NCBI GenBank assembly: GCA_964017155.1
Contig: OZ024867.1
Coordinates: 18,832,089-18,896,088, forward strand
Direction: 5' to 3'
Source: Oasisia sp. SBJ-2009
Lineage: Eukaryota; Annelida; Polychaeta; Sabellida; Siboglinidae
Length of the DNA: 64,000 nucleotides
The notes beneath the pieces are model-generated. The model was not told the origin of the DNA and ran no database searches. It saw only the letters and a program-made list of their open reading frames with translations. The position numbers were made by a program, and so were the translations under genes. This document shows positions 22,301 through 31,822 of this stretch, in pieces. Within the stretch, counting starts at the first letter, position 1. The number at the start of each line of letters is the position of its first letter.

Positions 22301-23465
22301 GCAGGCAGGGAATACATGTATCCTGGTCGTATCAGACTACTTTACAAAGTGGGCGGAAGCTTTCGCTCTACCAGACCACAGAGCCATCACTGTGGCAGAT
22401 GCTCTTGTTACGGAGGTATTTCTAAGATACGGGACGCCTCGTATAATTCACTCCGATCAAGGGGCTGAATTTCAGTCAGAACTGATGAAGGAAGTATACG
22501 CCTTGCTTGACATTCAGCAGACACGCACTGCGCCCTATCGGCCACAGTCTGATGGTTTGGTAGAACGCCTTAATCGAACGATTTTGTCTATGCTATCGAA
22601 ACTGTCCGCTGATAATCCTGAGGACTGGGATGATCACTTGCCCTACGTCATGTGCGCGTATCGAGCCACCATCCACCAAAGCACTGGATCGAGTCCAAAC
22701 CGACTCATGTTGGGCCGGGAAATCACTTTTCCGATCGATCTCATGCTTACACCGCCCGATGAGATGGACGGTTACTGCTGTCAAACAGAGTATGCTGAAT
22801 GGCTACGAAATGCGATGCAACACAATTTCGAGTTAGCTCGTAGTTACCTTGTGAAGGCTGCTAGCAGACAGAAGCGCTATTACGATAAACGTGCCAAAGA
22901 CCGCATGTTTAAAGTAGGGGACTGGGTATTACGGTTCTACCCTCCGGCGCAGGGGCAGAATAAACTGGCATTCCCCTACACCGGGCCCTACCTTGTCATT
23001 AGCCACCCGGGGGAAGTGACATACACGATTCAGCGGTCGCCTAAGTCCAAGGCCATTACAGTACACATGGATGACCTGAAGATTTACTGCGGCTTGGATA
23101 CGCCACACAACTGGCTGCTCGCAGAGCCAGACGAGCCGCCTACCCCCACGTCGCGCCAAGTTGAGCCGGCGTTCGGAGGAGAAGGAGAAGACCAAGAAGG
23201 AGAAGAAGGTGAAGGAGACAGAGAAGGAGAAGAGAGACTAGTATTAGAAGAGGGTAGCCAGGCAGAGACACTCCCTGGTGTCCCCTTGGCTAATTACGTC
23301 GACCCAGCCTCCGAGAGGGGAGAGAGGCTAGTCGAAGACGTAGAGAGCCATACTGAGGTTCCATTGACAAATTACATAGAGAGGAGAGAGAAACGGCTCC
23401 GTCGCCCACCGAAAAATTTGGGTGGGAGTAATGAGCTAGTAAATGGTAGCTATAGTTCCGAGTAG
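19329..23465 (+). CDS. pol: Ty3/gypsy Pol polyprotein (PR-RT-RNase H-IN)
   Basis: Open for 1,378 codons in the -1 frame relative to gag, with a 19-base overlap; the first ATG is at 19428. Residue numbers here count from that ATG. Aspartic protease: CLVDTGSTMTVL near 17 and ILGMDF near 95. Reverse transcriptase about 290-520: IDYRRLNSLT, DLFCGYWQVAM and the catalytic YLDD at 457-460. RNase H: VLDTDASGVGLGAV near 603 and TDHGALRWL. Integrase: zinc-binding H-x-H...C-x-x-C around 878-910 (GHFGVKKT, CHECRQC), then the D-D-E core with AMDILSL, HSDQGAEFQS and GLVERLNRT (Glu near 1046), then a GPY/F-type region (FPYTGPYLV). The Glu-rich tail is unusual. No stops. It performs maturation, reverse transcription and integration. 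Confidence 0.95.
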   Translation, partial: FGKLALADVGVQTSAKRLADETDRGKTSEYYDSMYVTLSLYGVNVKCLVDTGSTMTVLKKQYYDSLPEDQRPPLQACHGRLRMADGSEVSVIGQVDISAAINSQIITLKMYVANIEAAAILGMDFFINHGCVVDMRKGYICIDGKYHECLKTTDNRKSARITLKETTVIPPLSEMILQGVITEMPSFSEGLIEPNMKFLRCNRVVLAKAVIDLHRSIVPLRVLNLSDQPTTLYRNTVLATCEPIQAIIELPQAQRVRGLAVQPDSPAGNATEPDAPSGLPNHLRAMWEAIPDSLTRQQRVVIERLLVKHATVFAKSSDDMGRTNVATHKINTGDAAPVKQPPRRVALALRAEAEAEVNRMLDIGVIRPSVSPWAAPVVLIRKKDQSVRYCIDYRRLNSLTVKDSYPLPRIDDSLEALQGAHFFSTIDLFCGYWQVAMDPQDAKKTAFCTSNGGLYEFTVMSMGLVSAPATFERLMERVLAGLHWKTCLVYLDDVIVFSTTFEEHVSRLDDVLVCIGQAGLKISPKKCSLFQEKVNFLGHVVSKQGISTDPTKVAAVRNWKTPCNVREVRSFLGLCSYYRKFVGGFADIARPLHRLTEAERLFVWSSDCQQSFETLKNKLTSAPILGYPVSRTPYVLDTDASGVGLGAVLSQVQDGVERVISYYSRVLTKEERRYCVTRRELLAVVEAVKHYHHYVYGTATKVRTDHGALRWLMGFKNPEGQMARWLEVLGTYNLEIQHRPGRQHGNADALSRRPCESCDYCERRESEEQKARSEANCGCSCHDDKPQTNIDECQVRAVGGQDQRNSADGDPPPEPYTLGQNWVEPWSRENLRDWQRNDLDISKVLGWKQEGRRPDWSEMRAEGSFLRRYWSRWNEMEVHNGILYRRCGIDGQPELKLRLVAPREVRDVLFKHIHQSRMAGHFGVKKTLFNVKLRFWWADVVADVTRWCHECRQCQFRNVRTGRSRAALRQDPVGSPLERIAMDILSLPVESQAGNTCILVVSDYFTKWAEAFALPDHRAITVADALVTEVFLRYGTPRIIHSDQGAEFQSELMKEVYALLDIQQTRTAPYRPQSDGLVERLNRTILSMLSKLSADNPEDWDDHLPYVMCAYRATIHQSTGSSPNRLMLGREITFPIDLMLTPPDEMDGYCCQTEYAEWLRNAMQHNFELARSYLVKAASRQKRYYDKRAKDRMFKVGDWVLRFYPPAQGQNKLAFPYTGPYLVISHPGEVTYTIQRSPKSKAITVHMDDLKIYCGLDTPHNWLLAEPDEPPTPTSRQVEPAFGGEGEDQEGEEGEGDREGEERLVLEEGSQAETLPGVPLANYVDPASERGERLVEDVESHTEVPLTNYIERREKRLRRPPKNLGGSNELVNGSYSSE
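19332..19375 (+). promoter_or_regulatory. -1 ribosomal frameshift signal between gag and pol
   Basis: Slippery heptamer GGGAAAC at 19332-19338, correctly phased in the gag frame as G_GGA_AAC. After a 5-base spacer comes a perfect 12-bp stem: TTAGCTGATGTC (19344-19355) pairs with GACATCAGCTAA (19364-19375) across an 8-base loop. Slipping back one base continues in the pol frame, which is open from 19329. The gag stop (TAG, 19345-19347) is within the stem. Confidence 0.9.
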
Positions 23466-23532
23466 TGGTAGCTGTACACCTTATATCCTAGGAAGCCCGG
23501 ACCCCTGCGGTGCTCCCTTGTTGGTCGATACA

Positions 23533-23563
23533 TTAACTGACGACCCTTGTATCTCCATTGCAG
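23533..23563 (+). promoter_or_regulatory. Candidate splice acceptor for the third retrotransposon ORF
   Basis: TTAACTGAC is a good branch-point sequence and is followed by a pyrimidine-rich CCCTTGTATCTCCATTGCAG ending at 23563. The first ATG of the third ORF follows 1 base later (23565). GTGAGT at 16973 in the LTR R region is a candidate donor. Splicing is inferred. Confidence 0.5.
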
Positions 23564-23564
23564 A

Positions 23565-24431
23565 ATGCCGACCTGCTACATGTGCAGGGCCACCTTGCAG
23601 ACGGCTGGATTGCTGCAACGCCACCTCCGTCTGACGCACGGTGACACCAGAGACCGGGCCTACGGCATCGCTGCCCTGGCAGCACGACGCAAGCGGTCCG
23701 ACCCCGCAGAGACTCGTATCACAAACGAGACAGTGCTCGTTTGCCGGCCCCGGCTCCTGTCAGACGGCCGAGACGATGACAGCTCCAGCGTGACCACCGA
23801 CACCGACAGCGAGAACGACAACAACGCCGTGCTGCCGCCATTGACCCCCCCGCGGCTCCTGCCAGACGGCCGAGACGATGACCACGCCAGCGTGACCACC
23901 GACACCGACAGCGAGAACGACAACAACGCCGCGCTGCCGCCATTGACCCCCCCGCGGCTCGTAGCCGAGCTACCAGAGCTCTTCCCCGACGGAAGTCAGA
24001 CCCCCGAGATCGAAGACCGCCCCGTCAATAATCAACCCGAGAAGTTAGTCTCGCGGCTCGTGCCAAAGCTAACCCCCGATGTGGCCGACGCCACAGCGCC
24101 CCGCAGCGAAGACCGCCCAGCATACAATCGACCGGAGAGATTCACCCCCCTGGTGACCGTCTGTTACCAGGACGACCTGCCTGACCCCCGGCTACACTTC
24201 CTGGGGGCGCCATCAACGACGTCATCAGAAGACGTCGCCACCCACCTACGAAGGTATCGTCGTCGCGCCCGCCGCCGACCCGTGCAGTCAACCTGCACGT
24301 CAACCAACACAGCGGCCATCCTCTTTACGGAGACGGCCACCCTCGCTGACGGGATGACCTACACGTTGACGCAGACGTGGGTACCGCCGCCAGTTGCACG
24401 CCAGACCGTCACGGCAACGACCCAAACGTGA
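23565..24431 (+). CDS. Third ORF of the Ty3/gypsy element: C2H2 zinc-finger protein with acidic repeats
   Basis: 288 residues between pol and the polypurine tract, where an envelope gene would sit. Residues 4-25 form a C2H2 finger (CYMC, then HLRLTH; CX2CX12HX4H). A basic stretch follows (ALAARRKRSD). Two tandem 34-residue acidic Ser/Thr/Asp/Asn repeats come next (DGRDDD, TDTDSENDNNA, LPPLTPPRL), encoded by exact 102-base units starting at 23751 and 23853, with a partial third unit at 23955. Then a Pro-rich middle and an arginine cluster (RRYRRRARRRP, about residue 230) that looks like a nuclear or RNA-binding signal. There is no signal peptide or membrane segment, so it is not an envelope. 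It is GC-richer than its surroundings. Function unknown. Confidence 0.8.
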   Translation: MPTCYMCRATLQTAGLLQRHLRLTHGDTRDRAYGIAALAARRKRSDPAETRITNETVLVCRPRLLSDGRDDDSSSVTTDTDSENDNNAVLPPLTPPRLLPDGRDDDHASVTTDTDSENDNNAALPPLTPPRLVAELPELFPDGSQTPEIEDRPVNNQPEKLVSRLVPKLTPDVADATAPRSEDRPAYNRPERFTPLVTVCYQDDLPDPRLHFLGAPSTTSSEDVATHLRRYRRRARRRPVQSTCTSTNTAAILFTETATLADGMTYTLTQTWVPPPVARQTVTATTQT

Positions 24432-24556
24432 ACATTGGCAAAAACTGAACATTTTAATATAAACTGTATCACCATAATGCTCTTTTTTTCAGCACTGTAT
24501 TGATTATTATAATGTTTCATGCATGTTACCTGTTATAATTTCGGGACGAAATTTTA

Positions 24557-24571
24557 GTGGGGCGGGGGTAA
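24557..24571 (+). promoter_or_regulatory. Polypurine tract
   Basis: GTGGGGCGGGGGTAA immediately precedes the 3' LTR and would prime plus-strand synthesis. One C interrupts the purine run. Confidence 0.8.
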
Positions 24572-24667
24572 TGTAGGGATTTTTCAGCGATAACGATTAT
24601 AATTATAAGTATATATATATGTATGCATGTATGTATGTGCATATTATGATATATATCTATATATATG

Positions 24668-24702
<35 letters not shown>

Positions 24703-25601
24703 CTATGTACCACTGTTTATATATATCTACCACTATTTAGGGCTACTAAAGCCATGCAAATACTTATATAATTTTACAAGGAGGGTGTTTACCCAGTTAA
24801 GAGACTATAACCAGTATGGAAGGTTTCCTATGCAATTTATATGGTAATTTTAGGGCCATCTGGCTGAGGCAGAGGACCAACCCTGGTATTTTGGGACGCT
24901 ACCAGGGGAGGGAAAGTTCACTAGCACTGCAGGCTCGTCTATGCTAATTTCTAGGGCCATCTGGTTTAAGAAAATGCTCCACTTTATTGTTGTTGGGGAA
25001 AACCACAGGGTGCAGAGTCCGCTGGCACCCTGCCAAGATTTCTAGGGGTAGACGCGCTGGACAAAATATTAGGTAAGGCGTCTAGCGTCTGTCCTCGGGC
25101 TACAGTACCACTAGTATAAATAGGGAGTATTTTAATGATTCGAGGTTGACTACTGGGGCCATTTGTCGGGGAACACACACATACGCTGTTCACCCCGAAA
25201 CACGCCGCTCCAGAGCGCCCTGTGACAAAGATACTGTCACAGTCCATTGGGCCGAAAGAAGTTGTGCCGTACGAGGCATATTGTGCTCTGATTGAGGAAC
25301 CACACCACACCTGTGGGTGAGTTCTTTGCTCCACGCGTGTCAAACACGCTGTCAGTACCGTCACATTTGTATTGTGTTTATATTGGTTTAGTTAGTGAAG
25401 TATTTTAGTGAGTGTCTTAGATTTGTACTGGTAGGATTTTGATGTAATAAACTGTAGAAACCTTATATATATTGTTTGTGTTAGACTGGTTAGACTGAGT
25501 GAGTGAACGTGTGCCCGAGTCCGCCACTAGACGCCTCCGTGCCGACCGCTCGCGCCAAACGATACGATTTGGTGGCGGGGTGTTATCCCGCAAACGCTAC
25601 A
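24572..25601 (+). repeat. 3' LTR
   Basis: 1,030 bases. By eye it matches the 5' LTR throughout, except for 6 additional bases in the (TA)n run near its start. The same TATAAATAGG, GTGAGT and AATAAA elements are present. Confidence 0.95.
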
Positions 25602-25739
25602 TTTATAACATTGAATTTTGAATAACCAGCAACCTTTCCAAAGGGTTTGGTTTGCTGTTTAAGTATTAGTCTGTTTTGATAACATGTTTTGGCATACATT
25701 CGTCGTTATACCCTTATGGACATGCTTTTTATTGTATAG

Positions 25740-25811
25740 CTGAACGGGCGGATATTAAAGAACGGATAGCCGATGTCGAAAACATTATACATCACCGGAC
25801 AAACGTCTCAG
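25740..25811 (+). CDS. NLR-type gene exon G: short helical linker
   Basis: The acceptor is TTTTTATTGTATAG and the donor is CAG/GTAAAG; 72 bases, phase 1 to 1. It encodes ERADIKERIADVENIIHHR plus a few residues, a charged helix consistent with the coiled-coil linker of exons D to F. It lies only 138 bases after the 3' LTR. Confidence 0.65.
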
Positions 25812-25934
25812 GTAAAGTGTATTGATCTAATATAGTCACATTATTTAGCATGATATGTACGGCATTTTTACTGAGCTGTGTCATTTACAGGCCCAATGAT
25901 GACAGTTAACGGACATTCAAACAACTTCCAAACT

Positions 25935-27132
25935 AATGTCCCTGTGTCCTGTTAACCATGTCACTGCCCCTGTGTCCTGTTAACCATGTCACTGCCCCTG
26001 TGTCATGTTAACCCTGACACTGTCCCTGTGTCGTATTAACCACGTTACTTTCCCTGTGTCTTTTAACCATGTCACTTTCCCTGTGTCTTGTTAACCATGC
26101 CAGTGTCCCTGTGTCTTGTTAACCATGTCACTTTCCCTGTGTTTTGCTAACCATGTCATTTCCCCAGTGTCTTGTTAGCCATGTCACTGTCCCCGTGCCT
26201 TGTTAACCTTGTCGCTGTCCTCGTGTCTTGTTAACCATATCACTGTCCCTGTGTCTTGTTATCCATTTCACTGTCCTTGTGTCTTGTTAAGCATGTAACT
26301 GCCCTTGTGTCTTGTTAACCATCCCACTGTCTAAGTGTCTTGTTAACCACGTCACTGTCCCTGTGTCTTCTTAACCAAGTCACTGTCCCTGTGTCGTGTT
26401 AACCATGTCACTATCCCTGTGTCTTGTTAACCATATCACTGTCTCAGTGTCTTGTTAACTCTGTCACTGTCCCTGTGTCTTGTTAACCTTGTCACTGTCC
26501 CCGGGTCTTGTTAACCATGCCAGTGTCCCTGTGTCTTGTTAACCGTGCCACTGGCCTTGTGTCTTGTTAACCATGTCAATGTCCACGCGTCTTGTTAAAC
26601 ATGTCACTGTCTCTGTGTCTTATTAACCATGTCATTGTCCCCGTGTCTTGTTAACCATGTCACTGTCCCTGTGTCTTGTTAACCATGTCACTGTTTCTGT
26701 GTCTTGTTAACCATGTCACTGTCCCTGTGTCTTGTTAACCATGTCACTGTCCCTGAGTCTTGTTAACCATGTCACTTTCCCTGTCTTTTAACACTGCCAC
26801 TCTCCCTGTGTCCTGTTAACCATGTCACTATCCCTGTGTCTTGTTAACCACGTCACTGCCCCTGTGTCTTGTTAACCATGCCACTGTCCCTGTGTCTTGT
26901 TAACCACGTCACTGTCCTTGTGCTTTGTCAAACATGTCACTGTCCTTGTGTCTTGTTAAACATGTTACTTTCCCTGTGTCTTTTAACCATGTCACTGTCC
27001 CAGTGTCTTGCTAACCCTGCCACTCTCCCTGTGTCTTGTTAGCCATGTCACTGTCCCTGTGTCTTGTTAACCATGTCACTGTCCCTCTGTCTTGTTAACC
27101 ATGTCACTCTCCCTGTGTCGTGTTAAGCATAT
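25935..27132. repeat. 28-bp minisatellite, about 43 copies
   Basis: Head-to-tail copies of a 28-base unit close to CTGTCCCTGTGTCTTGTTAA followed by CCATGTCA. Point differences are common, so copies have diverged, and a few lack one or two bases. It lies in the intron just before the NACHT exon of the NLR-type gene. Confidence 0.95.
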
Positions 27133-27430
27133 CACCTAGAGAAACAATACTCATATCAGCTTAATCAAACACATTGTACGTGACCGTCCTATCCGACAGG
27201 TTACAAAATGGGGGCCATTTAAACCAACCTTACAAATTATGCCACCTAGCCAGTATGTTCAAGTAGTAACACAAAATTAACGTGTATTTATTTTGTCCAA
27301 CATTCAATCCATTCATAGCGGACATATATAAACAAAGTTCCAATATCATAAATAATGTTATCACGTGTATAGGTAAAGAAGTGAGTTAGTCCGCTAGCGA
27401 TAGTATAACCATAACACGCTCTTTTTGCAG

Positions 27431-29159
27431 ATGAAGTTAAGCAACTAAAAGAACAACTCAGAGGTGCTCATAAGCGCAGAATCCTGAGGTACCTGAGGGA
27501 TACAAAATTCTTCAAAAGCATCACAGTGAAAAAATTCAGCGACGTCTACGTTGAGCCGGTTTTGTACAAGAGACGAGAAGACAAGAGGCTGGAGACACGA
27601 GCAGATATCAACACCCTGATATCTCAAGAGGATGACAAAGTCAACGTGGAAGACTTACTGTTCCCGAAACCAGACAAGAAACAGTTGAAGGTGTTAGTCA
27701 CTGGATCTGCTGGCTCAGGGAAGTCGATGTTATCGCTGCAGTTGCTCAACAAGTGGCTAGACAGGGAGTCTGACTTTGAAGACGTCTTCTTCTATTCCAT
27801 TGAAAAACCTTCACACGTCAAGACGTCATTGGGTGGTCTTCTTTTCAAGCACCAATACCTCGATATGAAGCCGAGTGATGAGGCTGTAGCAAAGTACGTA
27901 TCGGAGATGACAGAGAAAACACTGGTCGTGTTTGATGGACTTGAGGCCTTTGGCAACTATCCATCGGAGTCGGAAACCTTTGATTGCCACAACGAAGTCG
28001 AGATGTCCAGATTGATAGGGTCCATCATCAGTGGTCACACATTGAAGCTGGTCACGCTGCTAGTGACCTCTCAACCAGGGGGTGTTGATGAATACAAGAA
28101 GTATGACCAGGTAGCTGAGATCCATGGGTTCGATGAGACAAATATCGATAAGTATGTTGAGAAGTACTGCACGTACTGCCAAGGAGACAATACACTGAAA
28201 GCCCACATAGACGGCTACACCCATAGCAACATCAACATATCTAGTCTGTGTCGCTTGCCAATGTTCTGCAGTCTGGTATGTCGAATCGGGAAGATGGGAC
28301 TGGAGTATGACAGGGAAGCACCGTTTCCAACAACAACGACTCGACTAATGACAATGTGTATGGACAACTTTGTCAGAGAACATCATCCAAACTTCTCAGG
28401 GAAAGAACTCGGCGAACTGGATGTAATTGCCGAGGTCAAAAATCAAATCCTCGCCCTTTCCAAATTGGCTAAGGATGGCATGAGTCACGAAGCTGTCAAG
28501 GTCGTTTTCTCGAACAAAGATATCAAGAACAGTTTATCAACAGAAGATGTGAAAGAGTTTCCACAGAAGGATGCGACGCAGTGTGGATTCTTGAGCGTGT
28601 CCAAGGAGAGGACAGAGGCTGTGGCGCCCACTAAAGTGACACAAACCTACTTTGCACATTTGGTGATGCAAGAATTCTTTGCGGCCATTGACTTAGTGTC
28701 ATCCCAAGAAGAAATCGAGAAGTTGTTGGACCAGACTCCGAATGTAGGTCAGTTGGACATGGTGTTGACTTTCATCGCCGGCCTGGCGGGTGACCCAGAA
28801 AACAAAACTTTCCTGAAATCCTTGGGCTACGACACAACAACAAAACTAGCTAACCCAAAACGCAAAAAGCATCTGAACGCACTGGGACACAACATAGTCA
28901 TCACAGCACGTGACTTGCTTGAGCTTGTTGTTCGACAGTGTGAGCATGGACGAAGAAAAAGACGCGACCGCAAGGCCAGCATCATACTACTGCTGAGACT
29001 GGTGTATGAGTCACGTGACCCAGACTTGTGGTCAGAAATCATGGCCTTTGTGCTGAAGGGTAGCGACGAACTGGATCTCTCGGGCACAAATATCACATCA
29101 GCCGATCTGCAAGCATTGACCTATGTGGCTCAGAAGACCAGCGACATTAGTTCCGTGGA
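27431..29159 (+). CDS. NLR-type gene exon H: NACHT NTPase and start of LRR
   Basis: A large single exon. The acceptor is CTCTTTTTGCAG; the donor GTAAGT begins at 29160. 1,729 bases, phase 1 to phase 2. After a basic helical start, the NACHT domain shows Walker A GSAGSGKS (27703-27726), Walker B-like LVVFDGLEAF, the sensor strand TLLVTSQPGG, the DKYVEKYC helix, and LCRLPMFCSLVCRI. The winged-helix/superhelical part includes CGFLSV and YFAHLVMQEFFAA, equivalent to the F-x-H-L-x-x-Q-E-F-x-A-A signature of NLR and STAND proteins. It ends with the first leucine-rich repeat (LDLSGTNITSADLQAL). NACHT ATPases act as ligand-triggered oligomerising switches in innate immunity. No stops; if not spliced, TAA follows directly. 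Confidence 0.93.
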
Positions 29160-29273
29160 GTAAGTACCAACGTACTCAAATATGATTTATTCACTTTGGG
29201 CAGCGTTAGCATTTTGGAGATGTGGCCCAAATTATTGTTGTATAATTTACATTCAACTTAATCCTCTAAACAG

Positions 29274-29366
29274 GGAACTAGTTATAAATGATCATGTAGA
29301 TAATGGTAAAATAAATAATTATACTCGCCGAAAGAAACATTTTAGTGACTGCTACGGAATCATCAG
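29274..29366 (+). CDS. Possible optional exon between NACHT and LRR exons
   Basis: CTCTAAACAG before and CAG/GTAAGT after enclose 93 stop-free bases that keep phase 2 to 2 (ELVINDHVDNGKINN..., CYGIIR). It has consensus splice sites but no LRR pattern, and skipping it gives a better LRR join. It may be an alternative exon or a chance open segment. Confidence 0.3.
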
Positions 29367-29612
29367 GTAAGTCATATTCATCAGCTTTATGAGGTAGAAA
29401 TATGTATATATGTATTTATTTTTATATTCCAATAAACGCACAAATAATGTAGTGTTGTCTTGGTACGTAATTGCTCACATTTATGTGTATTTAAAACCTT
29501 TTTCAAGTTCACACTTCTCTACATATTGTAGATAGAGTAATTGTATTTATATTACTTGCCACAGATATTTTAATCTGAATACTAAATACGTTATTCACTG
29601 TACGTGTTTTAG

Positions 29613-29684
29613 TTTACGTGAGTGCAACATGATTGGAAACTGTGGACCTCAACTAGTGTGTTTGTCCGGACTCATGACTGTAAG
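29613..29684 (+). CDS. NLR-type gene exon I: leucine-rich repeat
   Basis: The acceptor is TACGTGTTTTAG and the donor is AAG/GTACAG; 72 bases, phase 2 to 2. Spliced onto exon H it completes DLRECNMIGNCGPQL and CLSGLMTV, a typical 24-residue LRR unit that continues the repeat begun in exon H. Further LRR exons are expected but I did not find a convincing one before the repeat-rich region at 30.6 kb, so the gene's 3' end is unresolved. Confidence 0.75.
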
Positions 29685-30640
29685 GTACAGTGAAATAAAA
29701 CACACTTTTTAAATGGAATAATTTGTAATATTATAGAAGGTTTGTTTGGCTGTGATCTTCAGCAATATCCTATAATTCAGAGCACAGCCAATTTCCAGAT
29801 GCAATTTTCTATACTGGCGAATTCCAAATTGCCTCGCCTTTACCTCCAGAAAGTGTGCACCATTCACCCAAGCTTTTAAAATGTGTTTTTTTGTAAGAGA
29901 TTCTGCTCAACTGTATTATGTATGTAGTATGTACAAGTCATTGTTCTGTGTTCTGTAGACTGTACTGTGATCAACAAACCCTGTGCATAATACGATTGAC
30001 AAATAATAGTATAAAGTAGGCCAGTAGTTCTGGAAATACGCCTTGAATTTCACTGCAACTGTTTCAGATCAGAACTCCTGAATGAATCAAGTCAATCTAC
30101 ATGTTCCCAATGAATCATCGTGGGTGGCCCTCCGTGAAGGTCTATATGAGCTCTAAGTGCTTCGTCACAGGCTTCCAAGACAGACTTGTCACTGTACCAT
30201 TACATTCGTTCTACCATCTGACACGGTGACACACTTCATCATGGGAAATTTGATACAGTTCTAGATAATGCATGTGTCACATCCATAATAAGATATCATA
30301 TAGAAGATTAAATAATATATATGTTGTGTTAATGTGTTGTACAGATACTAGCATGTGTCGCGTAGCAGACAGTTGTTTGTTTGCGGGTACGCGTACGCGT
30401 GCGAGTGCTTCATAAGCGTGAGCAGAGCGATATTGGTACTTGGTTGACGTGCGTGTGTATTTGTGTTATATACCTAGTTAGTACAATCGTTAATCTTAAT
30501 ATCATACTAGCTTCAGTTACCCAAGCTGTGTGCGGTGGCAGCACGTTCTGCCCCTCAAATCCGCCTGGCACATTTTTGTTCTGTGGACATTGCCTTATCC
30601 AATAATAGGATAGAGATACTGTTTGGTTTTCAGGCCGACT
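29685..30640. other. Intron or 3' flank of the NLR-type gene
   Basis: Mostly unique AT-rich sequence. A TTTCAG/ATCAGAACTC acceptor-like site at about 30067 opens a short frame ending in a stop after some 15 codons. It could be a terminal exon but has no supporting motif. Confidence 0.35.
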
Positions 30641-30706
30641 TTGAAGTACCATTTTTATCACATGTTATAAAAACTATTCAAAATTAAGTTTATATGTATG
30701 TATGTT

Positions 30707-30738
<32 letters not shown>

Positions 30739-30757
30739 TGTATGCATGTATGTATAT

Positions 30758-30834
<77 letters not shown>

Positions 30835-30855
30835 ATACATATACAATTATATAAA

Positions 30856-30898
<43 letters not shown>

Positions 30899-31219
30899 TT
30901 ATATATTATATACACAACATACATATAAATACACACACACTATATATATTATTTAGGACCACATTTTATATACAATAATTGAAAATATTATTAAAACTTT
31001 GGTTTTGTTATCTTAATCCTTATGGAAAGGTACTAGCAGCGACACCTGGCGAACGTTGGCAGATGCATATTGTTTTGAATAACATATTATTCACCCTATA
31101 GTCCATCTCTGGCTTTGAAGTACCATTTTTATCACATGTTATAAAAACTATTCAAAATTAAGTTTATATGTATGTATGTTTATATGTATGTATGTATGTA
31201 TGTATGCATGTATGTATAT

Positions 31220-31268
<49 letters not shown>

Positions 31269-31289
31269 ATAAATATACAATTATATAAA

Positions 31290-31328
<39 letters not shown>

Positions 31329-31610
31329 TTATATATTATATACACAACATACATATAAATACACACACACTATATATATTATTTAGGACCACATTTTATA
31401 TACAATAATTGAAAATATTATTAAAACTTTGGTTTGGTTATCTTAATCCTTATGGAAAGGTACTAGCAGCGACACCTGGCGAACGTTGGCAGATGCATAT
31501 TGTTTTGAATAACATATTATTCACCCTATAGTCCATCTCTGGCTTTGAAGTACCATTTTTATCACATGTTATAAAAACTATTCAAAATTAAGTTTATATG
31601 TATGTATGTT

Positions 31611-31642
<32 letters not shown>

Positions 31643-31673
31643 TGTATGTATGTATGTATGCATGTATGTATAT

Positions 31674-31754
<81 letters not shown>

Positions 31755-31775
31755 ATAAATATACAATTATATAAA

Positions 31776-31822
<47 letters not shown>

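Larger units (their letters stand above)
16234..25601 (+). mobile_element. Full-length Ty3/gypsy LTR retrotransposon, apparently young and intact
   Basis: 9,368 bases with LTRs at both ends (TGTAG...CTACA), flanked by the 4-bp duplication TTTA (16230-16233 and 25602-25605). Order: LTR, tRNA-Leu primer site, gag, pol (protease-RT-RNase H-integrase), a third ORF, polypurine tract, LTR. RNase H before integrase, and the GPY/F-type integrase end, place it in Ty3/gypsy; no chromodomain is seen. The LTRs look identical apart from a TA-run length difference, and all three ORFs are open, so insertion is recent. It lies in the sense orientation within the intron between exons F and G of the NLR-type gene and expands an intron of about 0.7 kb to 10.1 kb. 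Confidence 0.95.

Noticed and set aside
23565..24431. Envelope gene after pol
   Set aside because: No signal peptide, fusion peptide, glycosylation-rich ectodomain or transmembrane helix; the C2H2 finger and Arg cluster point to a nuclear or nucleic-acid-binding protein.
25890..25960. Additional NLR exon beginning after TCATTTACAG at 25890
   Set aside because: The phase would fit, but the frame runs into the minisatellite and a stop without a good donor.
25935..27132. CRISPR-like array
   Set aside because: The 28-bp units are directly adjacent without unique spacers, and the context is eukaryotic; it is a minisatellite. The 48-bp array at 35.25-35.87 kb was rejected for the same reason.
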